Shown: piece after piece, positions 35,868 to 48,329 of the stretch
Numbering within the stretch: the stretch's first letter is position 1
How the letters are laid out: every line of letters starts with the position of its first letter
Source: Euonymus europaeus
Lineage: Eukaryota > Streptophyta > Magnoliopsida > Celastrales > Celastraceae
Direction of reading: 5' to 3'
DNA length: 64,000 nt
Assembly: GCA_963580455.1 (NCBI GenBank)
Contig: OY756966.1
Span: forward strand, 21,455,001-21,519,000
Position numbers and translations under genes: made by a program
Notes under the pieces: model-generated
What the model was told of the DNA's origin: nothing
The model's input: the letters and a program-made list of their open reading frames with translations, nothing else
Database searches by the model: none

Positions 35868-36140
35868 CAATGAGATGACCTTGTCTCCCAATTATCTCGA
35901 GGAACCAAGCATTGAGAAGATTGATTGGCAAATCCAAGTTTGAATTACTCACATGTGGGATTTTTTGAACTCAGAGAAGAATGATGAGTTAATTAGTATT
36001 GACATAATTATTCTCGATGCAAAGGTAATTATCGATTGATTTAGTATCACCAATATCATCAATAATTTATCACAATCAATCTCTGATTTGGATATTGGCA
36101 ATGCAATCCCTCTCTTTTTTCCTACATTCGCAGATAATAT
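35868..36140 (+). pseudogene. RPA1-like (DUF223-type OB-fold) gene relic
   Basis: The plus strand reads IEKIDWQIQV, a stop, then ITHMWDFLNSEKNDELISID and IIILDAK. This follows the start of plant replication-protein-A-like proteins (W-IKVRVTRMWD---...DELISLDMIL-DEKG). A GTAATT donor-like site comes right after and an intron-like stretch ends at TTCGCAG (about 36134). Later exons are not recognisable. The premature stop and missing remainder make it a pseudogene, perhaps carried by a Helitron or simply decayed. Confidence 0.45.
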
Positions 36141-36507
36141 TATATGAAAGCGCTACCATTGATGATTTAGCCGGGAAATTTAGCCACCCATTAAATTTAA
36201 GTCGGTTTCTAGAAGCTTAACAATAGTCATTTTACGAACGATAAAATTGGAGGTGAGGACAAATATTGTTACTATGGCTATCAATAAGCATAAATTTGAG
36301 TTTCAAAAGCCTGATGAAATAATCAAGAGGTTGAATTACAAGAACATTTTGACAAGTTTGTGCATTTTATCTTTTGCCCAAAAACTTATTTTTAAAAACT
36401 AAAATTGAATGCAATGATTGTTTTTTCCCTTTTGTACATATGGTGGGCTTGGAAATTGATAAGATCCCAAATTCCATATCAATGGTAATTTACTAGACAA
36501 TGACATA
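36141..36507. other. Intergenic DNA
   Basis: AT-rich; possibly more of the decayed RPA1-like gene, but nothing can be read with confidence. Confidence 0.3.
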
Positions 36508-36927
36508 GGCACAGTTTGTTTCACATTAAATACAATTTAAAATTGTAGCGTCCGCATAAAATGTTATCTCAATCAAATGTCATATTTTATTGACAGACCC
36601 ACAATTTTAAGTTGTACAAATTGAAATGTTGTCATCTCATAATTTTTCACAACTTAAATCTGTTGGACCCACAGTATTTTACAGTCACATTACGTAATTG
36701 TCTCTTTGTATCTTAAAGGTTATCCATTACTTTTATTGTAATACTTTTTTTTGTAATTTTATCTACAAAATTAATGTAACGAAAAAATGAGTCAAATACC
36801 TTACAACATTTTATACAGTTTAAAGATATGATCTCCACAGCTTTTTACACAACATTTTTCATAGCTTTAAGCACATCATTTTTAACAGGTTAAAATTGTG
36901 AAATACAACTATAAAACAAACGGACCC
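36508..36927. mobile_element. Possible hAT-like MITE
   Basis: The left end GGCACAGTTTGTTTCACA and the complement of the right end GGGTCCGTTTGTTTTATA are imperfect inverted repeats of the GTTTGTTT type common in plant MITEs. The 420-bp interior is AT-rich and non-coding. I could not find a clean target duplication, so this is tentative. Confidence 0.35.
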
Positions 36928-38748
36928 ATAAAACTCGAGATTGGAACATAGCTTATCTTTTTTAAATTTGTTTAGAAATCAAACATCATTCTAATACTTT
37001 CTGTAGATAAAATTTGGTATCATTAACATTTTTGAATGAATTATGCCGCTCATCCTTATATTTTTTCAAAATGATCCAATTTACATCAATTTTATATAAC
37101 ATCTCTGTAGTGATTTTCGAAATAAGAAAGTTTTTGGGGTATAAAGTTGGAGGAGGTTGATGGTATTTTATCAATTGTAGATGTCCAGTCTTCTTCTATC
37201 ATTCAATTCAAAGTAAAAAAAGATTAGGGAACTCACAAAAGCACTTCTCGTGGTGCTTGTTTCAACCTTTCAGTTGTTATCATACATAATACAAACATCA
37301 ATTCCTACATTTCTTAATGCGAAAGCTTGTGCTATTTGCATGATTCTCCCTTGTCTTCAGAGCTTAGTATCGAGAATGGCAAAATAATTTCGAACGATAG
37401 TGCTAGATATGGCTCCATTTTTATATTTTCAAATTAAAAGTCATGACCCTCGCTCATATTAGGGAGTTAGGGATACAACACATTAGGGATATATAACGGC
37501 CGAGAAATGACTATTCTCCATAATCAAGTATTTCTCTTCTTCTCTAATTGTCGCCCATTCTCTCTTTATAGGGATAAATTTGTTGAAGATTTTGTGTGCT
37601 CTCATTATTCAAGATAACATTAAACCTTAATTGAGAGAACGATTAATGGATTGATTGTGTTTTTGAATGTATAATTAGTGGAATATGTGAATTCTGATTA
37701 ACTTTTGAGGACTCCGTATGTGCAAGAACAAGCTAATAGTGGTTTTGGTCCACCAAAGTCCAGTGGTCTACATCTGCAGTTTTTGTAACTGCTGGGCAGC
37801 TGGAGACTACTGCACATGCACATTAGTATAAGCATTTTTTTAATTATTGTAATAACTTGCTGGGATTGTATTTATTATGAGGCAAAATTATAGGTATGTC
37901 TATTTTATGAGATTTATTAAGGTTAAGGAAAGTCATTCAACCTTGTTTGCAACCATGTCTAGTTATTAAGTTTTTTTTATAATTAATTTGTTTTTTATTT
38001 TTTGGATTCATGATATGCTTAGAGGCTTTCAAGAAAAGTACATGTTAATTGACGTAAATTTAATTTATAAAAATATATTAGTTTCCCTCTTCTAATTAAT
38101 TATTTTACTTCCTTAATCAATATGCTAAACATACATGAGTCTGTTAGTGTTTAGCGAATTCGTTCCCTCTATTGAGAGATAAAACAAATTTTTTTATGAA
38201 AAAAATAAAAAAATCTACAGTGGACTAGACTATAATACAAATAATATTTTTCAATAGACTTTAAAGTCTATAAGTTTCATTTTACGGACTGGCCTCCAAA
38301 TCTCCCTTATTATTATATTTTGACACTTTATTATTTTGTGTGTGTAATGGGCTTGTAAAACACTTGAAACAAGTTGGACACTTGAGCCTCGAAATTTTTA
38401 TTTTAATTTAAGGTACAATTACCATTTGGGCCAACACAAAATTAAGGCCCGACTCACAACCAAAAATTGACCAAACCGACCAGTTGGCTTCCCACATGAA
38501 CTTCCTATTAAAAAAAAGAAAATCGAACTTTCAGCCTGGGTGTAGAGGTGGTCGAAAACCGACCAATGGTAGTAGCCCTAGTATTGTTTAATTCTATACT
38601 TATTGGGAGCGACAGATTGTGAGGATCCTGTATTCGAAGGACAGTATACGTGAGCCTTGGTGCACAAGTTCCACTTTTACTGACATGTATTATATAGTAT
38701 GAATGCAGCATGTGATGTGTTTGCCAGGTTATCAGGTTGACTATGTAT
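36928..38748. other. Intergenic DNA left of the nested retrotransposons
   Basis: No gene is supported. 38090-38165 repeats the sequence seen at 28430-28540 upstream of BSH. Confidence 0.4.
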
Positions 38749-38753
38749 GATAG

Positions 38754-38836
38754 TATTAGTGATATTACAGCTCACCAATCCAGGGATACAGCTCACCAAT
38801 CAAGGGATGAAGAATCATCATGAATCAGTTGACTAA
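38754..38836 (+). repeat. Copia 5' LTR, first part
   Basis: Matches 55782-55864 base for base as far as I can read. It ends in ACTAA, which is the target site duplicated by the Athila insertion. Confidence 0.95.
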
Positions 38837-40258
38837 TGATCTATCTAATATTTGCATGGCTTTTGTACATCAATTACCATTAGTTTTTGCCTTATTTGAT
38901 GCTTTTGAGCATCAATACTACATAATCTTGTGATTAATGTTACTTTCAGATCAAAGGCAAAATTGGAAAAAGAAGAGGTTAAAAGGACAGAAGTATTGGC
39001 GATGGATCAACTTTTCTAGAGATTGATCAACCAAAAAAACAAGACACAATAATCCAGAGAAGTCTGTGGATCGATCACCCATTTTTGGTGGATCGATCCT
39101 TCATGAAGTTATGAATGACAGAGAAGATTGGGGATCGATCGCCCAGTTTGTGGATCGATCCCCCTTGAAGAGTTATAAATGGCAGAGAATTTTGTGGATC
39201 GATCACCCATTTTGGGGGATCGATCCCCCACGCACAGATTGCGAATTTCATGTTTTCCAGTTGGGAAAACTTTGCTAAAATTAGAAAATACTAAGCCAAA
39301 ACGGCATAGCTTAGTATAGAAACGTCATTAGGGTTTGTGGAAGTATAAAAGAGCATCTTATGTCATTTTGGAAGGGGGATGACCTAGCCACCATTCTCTC
39401 ACATCTTGGAAGAGTTGAAGAAGAAGAAGAGGAGAGAGGAAGTGGAGCTCCAGATTTTCTGGGTTTAATCTTTCTTCTTTACTTCTTGTTATGGATATCA
39501 TGATTGTTATTTGTGTTGTTCTTGTTATAATGAGGAACTAATCCTCTCATTAGGGACCTAATGTAACCTAGCTTTGAAGGTTCCATGAACTTGACTTGAT
39601 ATTCTCTTGATTTCTGCATATTATTGAGTATTTATGGTTATGCTTAATGCTCTTGAGTGATTGATCACCATTCAATTGATTTGATGCTTGGATTGAGACC
39701 GGAAGGAGATATCTAGGTTTTGCATCTTGCCATAGATACCATAGGGTTCATGTACCATAGGAATATAGGGACATGCCTTGTGCAATCGTTATGTGGTTTG
39801 CCACGAATCTTAATGGGTTTTTGTCACTTAAATCCGAATGTTAGGAATAACAGGGGTTAGTGATAGGAACACTTTCAGTGTAACCAGGAATGGAGCATTG
39901 AATAGGTAAGGGAGACCGATTGTCAATAATTGTTGGTAATTACGGATTATTAAGTCAAGGGAGTGGAATTGGATAGGTGATGGTGAAATTAGGAACCCTA
40001 GTCTTTACTCATTCGATTAATATAATCTGTCACTATTGTTCGTTTACATCTTAAAGTGCTTCTTTAGAGTATAAATTCTTGTTACATTGTTTATGTTAGT
40101 GTTAATCAAACCAAAACAACTTATTCGATTCTCCAAATAGCGCTAGTGTTAATCATAACGGATACTCATCAACTGTTAACTCAATCCTCGTGGGAACGAT
40201 AATCTATTCATCACTTTATTACTTGTGCGATTTGTGCGCTTGCAAATAAGTCCCATCA
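38837..40258 (+). repeat. Athila 5' LTR
   Basis: 1422 bp, TGATCTATCT...CCCATCA. It contains a TATAAAA box (39345) and, upstream of it at 39066-39238, three tandem copies of a roughly 63-bp unit, each with two GGATCGATC sites. Confidence 0.95.
39060..39240 (+). repeat. Paired GATCGATC tandem repeat in the LTR (63-bp unit, 3 copies)
   Basis: Each unit reads GGATCGATC-CCCA(T)TTTG, then GGATCGATCC, then an A-rich linker containing GTTAT(G/A)AATG(A/G)CAGAGAA. GATCGATC sites are near 39070, 39092, 39133, 39154, 39198 and 39219. The pair in unit 3 ends in the 16-bp palindrome GGGGGATCGATCCCCC. The same array is present in the 3' LTR at 50099-50279. Confidence 0.9.
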
Positions 40259-40374
40259 AGTTTTTGGCGCCGTTGCCGGGGATTGACGCAACATGTTTTG
40301 TTGATATTCGTATAGGTTAACTTTGGTACTAATTTGGATTTTATTTTTGTTCTACTACCTCAGGTACTCTTGTC

Positions 40375-43300
40375 TTGTTTATGAGCTTGGGGCGACGTAC
40401 TTTGAGCTTGGATTTGACTGGTTTGGATCCAGAGATTGAAAGAACGTTGAGAGTTATTCGAAGAAGGCAAGGGCAAACTGTGAGTCAAGAAGAAGCTATG
40501 GCTGAAAATCGAATCAGAGAGCCTCCTATGCAAGTGAATCCTCATGGAGTGAATCCCGACATAGCTGAGCATGTTGGAGGGGTGAACCCAGTTGTTGGTG
40601 ACAATAATGGAGTAGTGGGTCCAGCATTGAGAACACTTCGTGATTATGCCATGCCTACAATGGATGCATCTCCTTCTAGTATTCTTTGTCCAACAATTTC
40701 AGCAAATAACTTTGAGATCAAGCCGGCGCTTATCACTATGATTCAAAATTCATCAATGTATTGTGGTCTCCCTCTGGAGGAACCGAATAACCATCTCATG
40801 TCATTCTTGGAGATTTGTGACACTGTCAAATACAATGGTGTTCCAAAAGATGCAATTCGATTGATGCTTTTTCCTTTCTCTCTTAAGGACAAGGCGAAAG
40901 CTTGGTTATTGGCACAACCACCATCATCTATCACCACTTGGGAAATCCTTGCACAAAAATTCTTGGCAAAGTTCTTTCCTCCCTCGAAGACTGCAAAAAT
41001 CCGCAATGAAATTTTAAATTTCAACCAGCGTGATCAAGAGCCTTTTAATGAGGCATGGGATAGATTCAAGGAGACTTTGAGAAGATGCCCTCACCATGCC
41101 ATTCCAGAGTGGCTACAACTCCAAACATTCTACAATGGGCTGAACTTTTCTTCAAGATCAACGGTAGATGCTGCAGCAGGAGGATCTTTGCATAAGAAGA
41201 CTCTACCAGAGGCTCAAGAGCTACTTGATGAAATAGCTTCAAATTGTTGTTTATGGCCATCTGAGAGACTTGCACCGACTAGGCCAGCTGGACTTTATGA
41301 GGTTGATGTTATTGCAAATTTAAATGCACAATTGGCCACTATGTCAAAGAGGTTGGATACATTGAGTGTCAATGCAGTGCATGGTAATCTGGGAGCTCAG
41401 AATCAGTTGGGTATGCAAGGATCTTCAAGCATATGTTGTGACTATTGCAATGGAAATCATGTAAGTGCAGACTGTGAAGCCGGAAATCCTTTTGCTAAAG
41501 ATGAACAAGCAAATCAAATCGGGAGTTTCAGCAGGCAACACAATGACCCCTACTCAAACTTCTACAATCCGGGGTTTAGAAACCATCCGAACTTCTCTTG
41601 GAGCAATAACCAAAATGTTCAGAATCGGCCTCCAAACTACCAACCCCAAGAGAAGAAGCCAGATTTGGAAGGGATAATTGCTCAGTTAGCAGGGAACATA
41701 AATAGTCTCTCATCTAACACAAATCAGTTCATTACCAAGACGGACCAGTTCATGAGCAAGACAGAGACTACGCTTCAAAATCAAGGAGCGTCCATCCGCA
41801 ATCTAGAGGTCCAAGTTGGACAATTGGCTAATGCTTTGAGTGGAAGAGAGAGAGGTGGTTTACCTAGCCAAACTGAGGTGAATCCCAAAGGAAAAGAACA
41901 AGTACATGCCATCACCTTGAGGAGTGGAAATCTGGTCAAGACAAGTGTGGATTTAGAAGCTGAGAAGGCTGAGAAGAAAAATATTGAAGTTGAAAAATTG
42001 GCAGAAAAATTGGTGATCGATCCCCCAACATTAGGGATTGATCCCCCTCAAAAATCAGCAAATACTGGGAACTTGACAGATTCTTTGGTGATCGATCCCC
42101 CAACACTGGTGATCGATCCCTCTGTGCAAAAACAGAGTATTGAGTCAAGACAGCCTAGATTTGCAATTGAACATGATTGGCCTGATAGTTCAAAGCCTGA
42201 ACCTCCCGTTAAAGCTTATGTTCCACCAATTCCTTTCCCTCAACGGTTGAAGAAGAACAATGTTGATATGAAATTCTCCAAGTTCTTAGATGTATTCAAG
42301 AAGCTTCAAATTAATATTCCTTTTGCCGAAGCTTTGGAGCAAATGCCAAGTTATGCAAAGTTTATGAAAGATATTCTATCTAAGAAGCGTAAACTTGGAG
42401 ATCATGAACGAGTTCAATTGACGGAGGAGTGCAGTGCTATAGTTCAACGCAAGCTTCCGATTAAGCAAAAAGATCCGGGAAGTTTTACCATCCCATGCAC
42501 TATTGGTACTACCTTGATTGAGATAGCATTGTGTGATTTGGGTGCTAGTATCAAACTTATGCCATTTTCTATTGCTAAACATATTGGGTTGAATGAGATA
42601 TCTCCTACCACAGTCTCTCTGCAAATGGCCGATAGATCTATCACTTACCCTCGGGGCATAATTGAGGATGTGTTAGTCAAAGTTGACAAGTTGGTTTTCC
42701 CAGTTGATTTTGTGATTCTAGATATGGAGGAAGACTCTAATACACCAATTATCTTGGGTCGCCCATTCTTGAGTACGGGGCGCACACTCATCGATGTTGA
42801 GAAAGGAACTCTAGCTTTGAGAGCAGCGGACAACCAAGTCACTTTCAAGGTATTTGAGGCTACTAAATTTCCTAATGATGATGACACATGTTTTTGCATA
42901 AATACTGTTGATCGAATCATTGAGGATACTTATGCTATGCATAATACAAAAGATCCACTTGAGATTTGTTTGAGCCATGAAGAGGCAACTGAGAGTGAAG
43001 ATTTGGGCATTCTTGAAACAATGAACTATCTTAATGCTATGAAGACTTATGCTCCAAGGAGGTTCCTAGAAGTGGAAGATCTTGGAGTTGCATCTTCTAA
43101 ACCTCAACCAAGTGTTGTGGCTGCACCCTCTTTGACATTGAAGCCCTTGCCCTCTCATCTTCGATATGCTTATTTGGGCCTATCTGAAACTTTGCCAGTC
43201 ATCATTTCTGCAGAATTAAGTAAGATGGAGGAAGAGAAAATTTTGCGGGTTTTGAGGGAGTACAAGACAGCTCTGGGGTGGACTATTGCCGATATTAAGG

Positions 43301-46032
43301 GAATCAGCCCTTCCATGTGTATGCACAAAATATTGATGGAGGAAGACTTCAAGACTTCAGTTGAGCACCAACGCAGATTGAATCCGAATATGAAAGAAGT
43401 TGTGAGAACTGAAGTGCTAAAACTTTTAGATGCTGGAATTATTTATCCCATCTCCGATAGCAAGTGGGTGAGTCCGGTGCAAGTGGTTCCGAAGAAGGGA
43501 GGTATTACAGTGGTTACCAATGAGAAGAATGAGCTGATACCTACAAGAACTACTACCGGTTGGCGTGTTTGTATTGACTATAGAAAGCTTAACAATGCCA
43601 CTCGGAAGGATCATTTTCCTCTCCCCTTCATTGACCAAATGTTAGAGAGACTAGCTGGACATTCCTTTTACTGCTTCTTGGATGGCTATTCTGGATATAA
43701 TCAAATCCCTATAGCACCCGAAGACCAAGAGAAGACTACTTTTACTTGCCCTTTTGGCACATTCGCTTATCGGCGGATGCCATTTGGATTATGCAATGCT
43801 CCAGCCACCTTCCAACGATGTATGATGAGCATTTTCTCAGATATGGTGGAGCGCTTCATTGAGGTATTTATGGATGATTTCTCTGTATTTGGCTCTTCTT
43901 TTGATTCTTGCTTGCACAATTTGGCCTTGGTTTTGAAGCGTTGTGAAGAAACCAATTTGGTTTTGAATTGGGAGAAATGTCATTTTATGGTGCAACAAGG
44001 TATAGTGTTGGGGCATCGAGTGTCAGCACAAGGCATTGAAGTTGATAGAGCAAAGATTGATACAATTGAGAAATTGCCACCTCCTATCACAGTTAAAGGA
44101 GTTCGAAGCTTCCTAGGCCATGCCGGATTCTATCGGCGTTTCATCAAGGACTTCTCCAAGATCACCAAGCCTCTTTGTAGCTTGTTGTTAAAAGATGCAG
44201 ATTTTAACTTCTCAACTGAGTGCTTAGAAGCTTTCAACTTGCTTAAGGAGAAACTCACTACTGCTCCAGTAATAGTTGCTCCAAATTGGGAAGTTCCTTT
44301 TGAAATAATGTGCGATGCTAGTGACTATGCCATGGGCGCTGTTCTGGGTCAAAGAAAGGAGAAATTGCTACATGTGATTTATTATGCTAGTCGCACCTTG
44401 AATGATGCCCAGTTGAATTACTCCACTACTGAAAAGGAGCTTTTAGCGGTGGTATTTGCTCTTGATAAATTTCGATCCTATCTCATTGGATCGAAGGTTA
44501 TTGTATTCACCGACCATGCCGCTTTGAAGTATCTACTCTCTAAAAAAGAGGCCAAGCCACGGTTGATTCGTTGGATCCTTCTACTACAAGAATTTGATAT
44601 TGAGATTAGAGATAAGAAGGGGTCAGAAAATGTTGTTGCCGACCACCTTTCTCAATTGATAGAGGGGAGAGAAGATGCAAGCCTTCCTATTTTGGAGACT
44701 TTTCCCGATGAACAACTTTTTGCTATCACCACCTCTACCATTCCTTGGTATGCTGATTTTGTGAATTATTTGGCAAAGGATATTCTTCCACCGGATTTGA
44801 CTTTCCATCAAAAGAAGCGATTTCTACATCAAATTCGATTTTATTATTGGGATGAGCCTTTCTTATGGAAGCATTGCTCAGATCAAATCATAAGACGATG
44901 TGTCCCGGAGGAAGAGATGGTAGGAATTCTTACACATTGCCACTCACTTCAGTGTGGGGGTCATTTTGGTGCAAACAAGACTGCAGCAAAGGTATTGCAA
45001 TCCGGATTTTATTGGCCAACTTTGTTCAAGGATGCCCATTCTTATATGTTAGCTTGTGATCGATGTCAGCGCATGGGCAACATCTCAAGCCGCAATCAAA
45101 TGCCGCTCACTAATATTCTTGAGGTGGAGCTTTTTGATGTATGGGGTATTGATTTCATGGGCCCCTTCCCAAAGTCGCTGAACAATCAATACATCCTCGT
45201 GGCGGGGGATTATGTTTCGAAATGGGTGGAGGCAATGGCATTGCCAACCAATGATTCAAAAGGTGTACTAAAATTCTTGCGGAAGAATATATTTTCACGG
45301 TTTGGGACTCCCCGAGCCATTATTAGTGATGGAGGTACACACTTTTGTAATCGACAATTCAACTCCTTACTTGCCAAATATGGGATAACTCACAAGGTTA
45401 CAACCCCATACCATCCTCAAGCTAGTGGTCAAGTGGAGTTATCTAATAGGGAGTTGAAGAAAATTCTTGAAAAAACTGTGGGATCCTCACGTAAGGATTG
45501 GGCTTTGAAGCTAGATGATGCCTTGTGGGCCTATCGGACTGCTTACAAAACTCCTATTGGAATGTCTCCATTTCGATTGATCTATGGCAAAGCTTGTCAC
45601 TTACCCGTTGAGCTTGAGCATAAGGCTTTTTGGGCTGTGAAATATTTGAATTTTGATATGGTGACTGCCGGAGAGAAGCGAGCCTTGCAATTAAATGAGA
45701 TGGAAGAGTTTCGCAATGAAGCTTATGAAAATGCAGCCATCTACAAAGCGAAAACTAAGAGATGGCATGACAGTCGCATTGTGCCCAAGGAATTTCATGT
45801 TGGGCAAAAAGTCCTCCTTTTCAACTCTCGTCTTCGCCTCTTTCCGGGTAAACTAAAATCCCGGTGGTCGGGACCATTTCTTGTTACTAAAGTGTCTCCT
45901 TATGGAGCAATTGAGGTTGAACATGTCACTTTGGGGACAAGATTCAACGTTAACGGTCAAAGGTTGAAGCCCTACTATGAAGCTGATTTTGATGTTCAAA
46001 AAGCTTCTTTGACCCTCCAAGATCCTCAATAG
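40375..46032 (+). CDS. Athila-type gag-pol polyprotein, 1885 codons
   Basis: Encodes the particle protein and all enzymes for reverse transcription and integration. Gag is at residues 110-290 ([33 protein letters not shown]), with a CX2CX4HX4C knuckle at about 354-367 ([13 protein letters not shown]). Protease is near 719 with [12 protein letters not shown], the Athila form. RT is about 1000-1230 ([17 protein letters not shown]; catalytic FMDDF at about 1165). RNase H is around 1300-1410. Integrase has the HHCC zinc finger (about 1517-1562, ending CDRCQRMG) and the DDE residues in [15 protein letters not shown] and GQVELSNRE. No stop or shift is present. An unusual Pro-rich insert at 547-583 ([26 protein letters not shown]) is written in the same GATCGATCCCCC words as the LTR repeat. 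The first ATG is used for lack of contrary evidence. Confidence 0.95.
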   Translation: MFMSLGRRTLSLDLTGLDPEIERTLRVIRRRQGQTVSQEEAMAENRIREPPMQVNPHGVNPDIAEHVGGVNPVVGDNNGVVGPALRTLRDYAMPTMDASPSSILCPTISANNFEIKPALITMIQNSSMYCGLPLEEPNNHLMSFLEICDTVKYNGVPKDAIRLMLFPFSLKDKAKAWLLAQPPSSITTWEILAQKFLAKFFPPSKTAKIRNEILNFNQRDQEPFNEAWDRFKETLRRCPHHAIPEWLQLQTFYNGLNFSSRSTVDAAAGGSLHKKTLPEAQELLDEIASNCCLWPSERLAPTRPAGLYEVDVIANLNAQLATMSKRLDTLSVNAVHGNLGAQNQLGMQGSSSICCDYCNGNHVSADCEAGNPFAKDEQANQIGSFSRQHNDPYSNFYNPGFRNHPNFSWSNNQNVQNRPPNYQPQEKKPDLEGIIAQLAGNINSLSSNTNQFITKTDQFMSKTETTLQNQGASIRNLEVQVGQLANALSGRERGGLPSQTEVNPKGKEQVHAITLRSGNLVKTSVDLEAEKAEKKNIEVEKLAEKLVIDPPTLGIDPPQKSANTGNLTDSLVIDPPTLVIDPSVQKQSIESRQPRFAIEHDWPDSSKPEPPVKAYVPPIPFPQRLKKNNVDMKFSKFLDVFKKLQINIPFAEALEQMPSYAKFMKDILSKKRKLGDHERVQLTEECSAIVQRKLPIKQKDPGSFTIPCTIGTTLIEIALCDLGASIKLMPFSIAKHIGLNEISPTTVSLQMADRSITYPRGIIEDVLVKVDKLVFPVDFVILDMEEDSNTPIILGRPFLSTGRTLIDVEKGTLALRAADNQVTFKVFEATKFPNDDDTCFCINTVDRIIEDTYAMHNTKDPLEICLSHEEATESEDLGILETMNYLNAMKTYAPRRFLEVEDLGVASSKPQPSVVAAPSLTLKPLPSHLRYAYLGLSETLPVIISAELSKMEEEKILRVLREYKTALGWTIADIKGISPSMCMHKILMEEDFKTSVEHQRRLNPNMKEVVRTEVLKLLDAGIIYPISDSKWVSPVQVVPKKGGITVVTNEKNELIPTRTTTGWRVCIDYRKLNNATRKDHFPLPFIDQMLERLAGHSFYCFLDGYSGYNQIPIAPEDQEKTTFTCPFGTFAYRRMPFGLCNAPATFQRCMMSIFSDMVERFIEVFMDDFSVFGSSFDSCLHNLALVLKRCEETNLVLNWEKCHFMVQQGIVLGHRVSAQGIEVDRAKIDTIEKLPPPITVKGVRSFLGHAGFYRRFIKDFSKITKPLCSLLLKDADFNFSTECLEAFNLLKEKLTTAPVIVAPNWEVPFEIMCDASDYAMGAVLGQRKEKLLHVIYYASRTLNDAQLNYSTTEKELLAVVFALDKFRSYLIGSKVIVFTDHAALKYLLSKKEAKPRLIRWILLLQEFDIEIRDKKGSENVVADHLSQLIEGREDASLPILETFPDEQLFAITTSTIPWYADFVNYLAKDILPPDLTFHQKKRFLHQIRFYYWDEPFLWKHCSDQIIRRCVPEEEMVGILTHCHSLQCGGHFGANKTAAKVLQSGFYWPTLFKDAHSYMLACDRCQRMGNISSRNQMPLTNILEVELFDVWGIDFMGPFPKSLNNQYILVAGDYVSKWVEAMALPTNDSKGVLKFLRKNIFSRFGTPRAIISDGGTHFCNRQFNSLLAKYGITHKVTTPYHPQASGQVELSNRELKKILEKTVGSSRKDWALKLDDALWAYRTAYKTPIGMSPFRLIYGKACHLPVELEHKAFWAVKYLNFDMVTAGEKRALQLNEMEEFRNEAYENAAIYKAKTKRWHDSRIVPKEFHVGQKVLLFNSRLRLFPGKLKSRWSGPFLVTKVSPYGAIEVEHVTLGTRFNVNGQRLKPYYEADFDVQKASLTLQDPQ
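42013..42122 (+). repeat. GATCGATCCCCC repeats inside gag coding sequence
   Basis: GTGATCGATCCCCCAACA occurs at 42014 and 42090, with GGGATTGATCCCCC and GTGATCGATCCCTC between or after them. They encode the VIDPPT/GIDPP/VIDPS repeats between gag and protease. Confidence 0.9.
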
Positions 46033-46228
46033 TGGATACAAGAAGTCGAGCCAGCGACTATAAACAAAGGCGCTTGTTGGGAGGCCACCCAACTGGGGTA
46101 AATTTTTTACTTTTAATATTATGTTTTAGCATCTTGTGTATTTAACTCTGGGTCATTTATGTACAGGGAAAATAAGTGCAACTGCAGGTGATTAATTGGA
46201 AATCTGGATATGTGAAATTTGAACCAGA

Positions 46229-46392
46229 AACGATGGAGATCGATCCCCATTTTGGGTGATCGATCAACCTCAAAGGAGACACATTCAGGTAAAGAGCAGA
46301 CTTAAATGGTGATCGATCCCCATTTTGGGTGATCGATCCCTCCAAGCCCCAAGTATATCTGATTTTAAAAAAAAATAAAAAAAAATTATTTA

Positions 46393-46423
<31 letters not shown>

Positions 46424-46495
46424 AATAAAAAAAAATTGATTAGAACCAGATTGTTTGTGGGATCGATCCCCCTTTAATGGTGATCCATCCTACCT
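46229..46495 (+). repeat. GATCGATC repeats and A-rich tract downstream of gag-pol
   Basis: GATCGATCCCCATTTTGGGT followed by GATCGATC occurs at about 46238 and again at about 46311, 73 bp apart. Another GGATCGATCCCCCTTTAATG lies at 46460. Between them is a 75-bp A-rich run (46365-46437), and another A run of 25 follows at about 46499. Confidence 0.9.
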
Positions 46496-47057
46496 TCTTA
46501 AAAAAAAAAAAAAAAAAAAAAAATTCAAACTTTGACTCACGCACACAGCACACACATGCACTACACCATTTTTTTCACCTTTTTCAATTACAGTGTTCTT
46601 CTTTCTCCTGCTTTCTCCCGCTTTCTCCCGTACACCCAGCCACCCTCCCTTCATTTCTCTGCTTTGCATCTCACGATCATCACCCCTTCAGACAGTCAAC
46701 ATCCAGGTATGCTTCCTTGTCTCCTCCCTACTTTTTGCATCTATACATATTTGGATTTACTTTTGAAGAGTTGTCTATTCCCCTTCCCCTTACGTTCCCC
46801 TCTTGACCAATTTTTTTTTTGGGAAGCACTTTGTGGTACTGTCAATGTCTGCATTTATTGGGTAGAGCTGTTTCTGCCTCCCTTCTTGTCTAATTGGTTG
46901 TTCCTTGTACTCCAATATTTCTCCCATCCCTTGCATCCACTTATGCACAAAAACTGTTTGATGAAATGCCTCAATGCCATTTTCTTTTCTTTACTGTGTG
47001 CTCATAACAATTGTTAAATACCCGTCTCACCAGCTGCTTGTTCCTTTTGAAGGTACT

Positions 47058-48329
47058 ATGGGAAAACGCAAGGCACAAGTCATTTCCTCACCTAGTCCTC
47101 AACCTTCGCGAGCCCGTGTTTCTCAACGACCTCCGAATTCTCCATGCCCCAGTCTTGCCTCGCTAGTCCGCACTGCCGTTATACAACATGAGTGGTCTAT
47201 TCCTCTCACAGTCAGTATGGCCCACGGCAACCATCTAGCTCATGCTTACGTCTTGCAGAATCACTTTTTCTTCTTATTTAATGAGAAGCTTGAGCATATT
47301 AAGATTTGGGATAAGGCAGTCCGTGATTTCTATCGGACTTTGAAGGCGGTTCCAAAAGCTGACGATGATTCCGGACCCGCTGCATATTCTGCTGTTGTGT
47401 ACAACCAGTCCTTTACATTCACTGCAGCTGATGTGTGTGCTACTTTAGGAGTCTCCGCCAAATACCAGGAGGGAACTCAACTCTATAAGCCTACTGGTTT
47501 AACCAGCATGCAGATGCTTCACTACCTAGTACCCGACACACGATGTCATACACCAAAAGGAATAGGCACTCGTCTCGCATTTCTCCCACCTTCTCTATGG
47601 TTGCTTGATGATGCGGTGCGTTTCAACCTTTATCCATTTGGGTCTGCACAAGAGCGCCGACCTCCCCTGCTGGATATCCTCTACTACATGCACACCTGGA
47701 GTTGGTTTGATTTCGGCGCCATTTATATTTCTGCATTTTGTCGCGCCCAGAATGAGCTTCTGCACCAGCCTTCAGGGACGGGTAAGCTATATTTTCCAAG
47801 GTTGATTACCTCCATTTTGCAGCGTAAACAGATCCAGTTACCAGCATCCGTAGGCACTCTCTTCGACTACATGCGTTTTGATCTCAAGGCTTGGAACATG
47901 AGAGTGACTCACATGCCCGTCGACGCTAGACAACGATTTAAAAATGGACCGTATATTCGTATCCATGATGTTCGTCGACCAGGACCACCTTCCTCACCTG
48001 AGTCCATTCCTATCTCCTCCCCTCCTACACTTCCAGAGCTGGACACTACTCAGGCCAGAACATCATCTGCCCCTCCAGCATCTCATGGTCCATCTTCTTC
48101 TGTCGCCCATGTTACACTTGCAGATGTTTACTCAGAGCTACGTGAATTGCGATCGAAGATGGACTCATTATCTGCTGCAGTCACTGCTATTTCCTCTCAT
48201 TTGGGCGTCCGTCTGCCGGTCTACACACCTTCTCCTCCTATCAGTGCTTCCCAGCGCTCTTCTGACAACTCCGATTCTCAGGATCCTACAGGCTCTCAAG
48301 ATTATGCTAGTGATTCCCCTGCATTCTGA
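47058..48329 (+). CDS. Second, sense-strand ORF of the Athila element (plant transposon protein domain-like)
   Basis: 423 residues if read from MGKRKAQVISSP at 47058; the frame is open from 46974, but the upstream part looks like leader or intron. It occupies the position where Athila elements may carry an envelope-like gene. I see no signal peptide or convincing membrane segment. The core (residues 40-300) has HLAHAYVLQNHFFFLFNEKL, FTFTAADVCATLGVSAKYQE, LAFLPPSLWLLDDAVRFNLY and FDFGAIYISAFCRAQNELLH, reminiscent of the 'putative plant transposon protein' family (PF20167-like, from memory). The C-terminus is Pro/Ser-rich with a short heptad stretch (YSELRELRSKMDSLSAAVTA). It may be translated from a spliced RNA. 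Function unknown. Confidence 0.75.
   Translation: MGKRKAQVISSPSPQPSRARVSQRPPNSPCPSLASLVRTAVIQHEWSIPLTVSMAHGNHLAHAYVLQNHFFFLFNEKLEHIKIWDKAVRDFYRTLKAVPKADDDSGPAAYSAVVYNQSFTFTAADVCATLGVSAKYQEGTQLYKPTGLTSMQMLHYLVPDTRCHTPKGIGTRLAFLPPSLWLLDDAVRFNLYPFGSAQERRPPLLDILYYMHTWSWFDFGAIYISAFCRAQNELLHQPSGTGKLYFPRLITSILQRKQIQLPASVGTLFDYMRFDLKAWNMRVTHMPVDARQRFKNGPYIRIHDVRRPGPPSSPESIPISSPPTLPELDTTQARTSSAPPASHGPSSSVAHVTLADVYSELRELRSKMDSLSAAVTAISSHLGVRLPVYTPSPPISASQRSSDNSDSQDPTGSQDYASDSPAF

Noticed and set aside
39066..39278. 70-codon ORF in the Athila LTR (also in the other LTR)
   Set aside because: It is the GATCGATC tandem array read as codons; no start context or family match.
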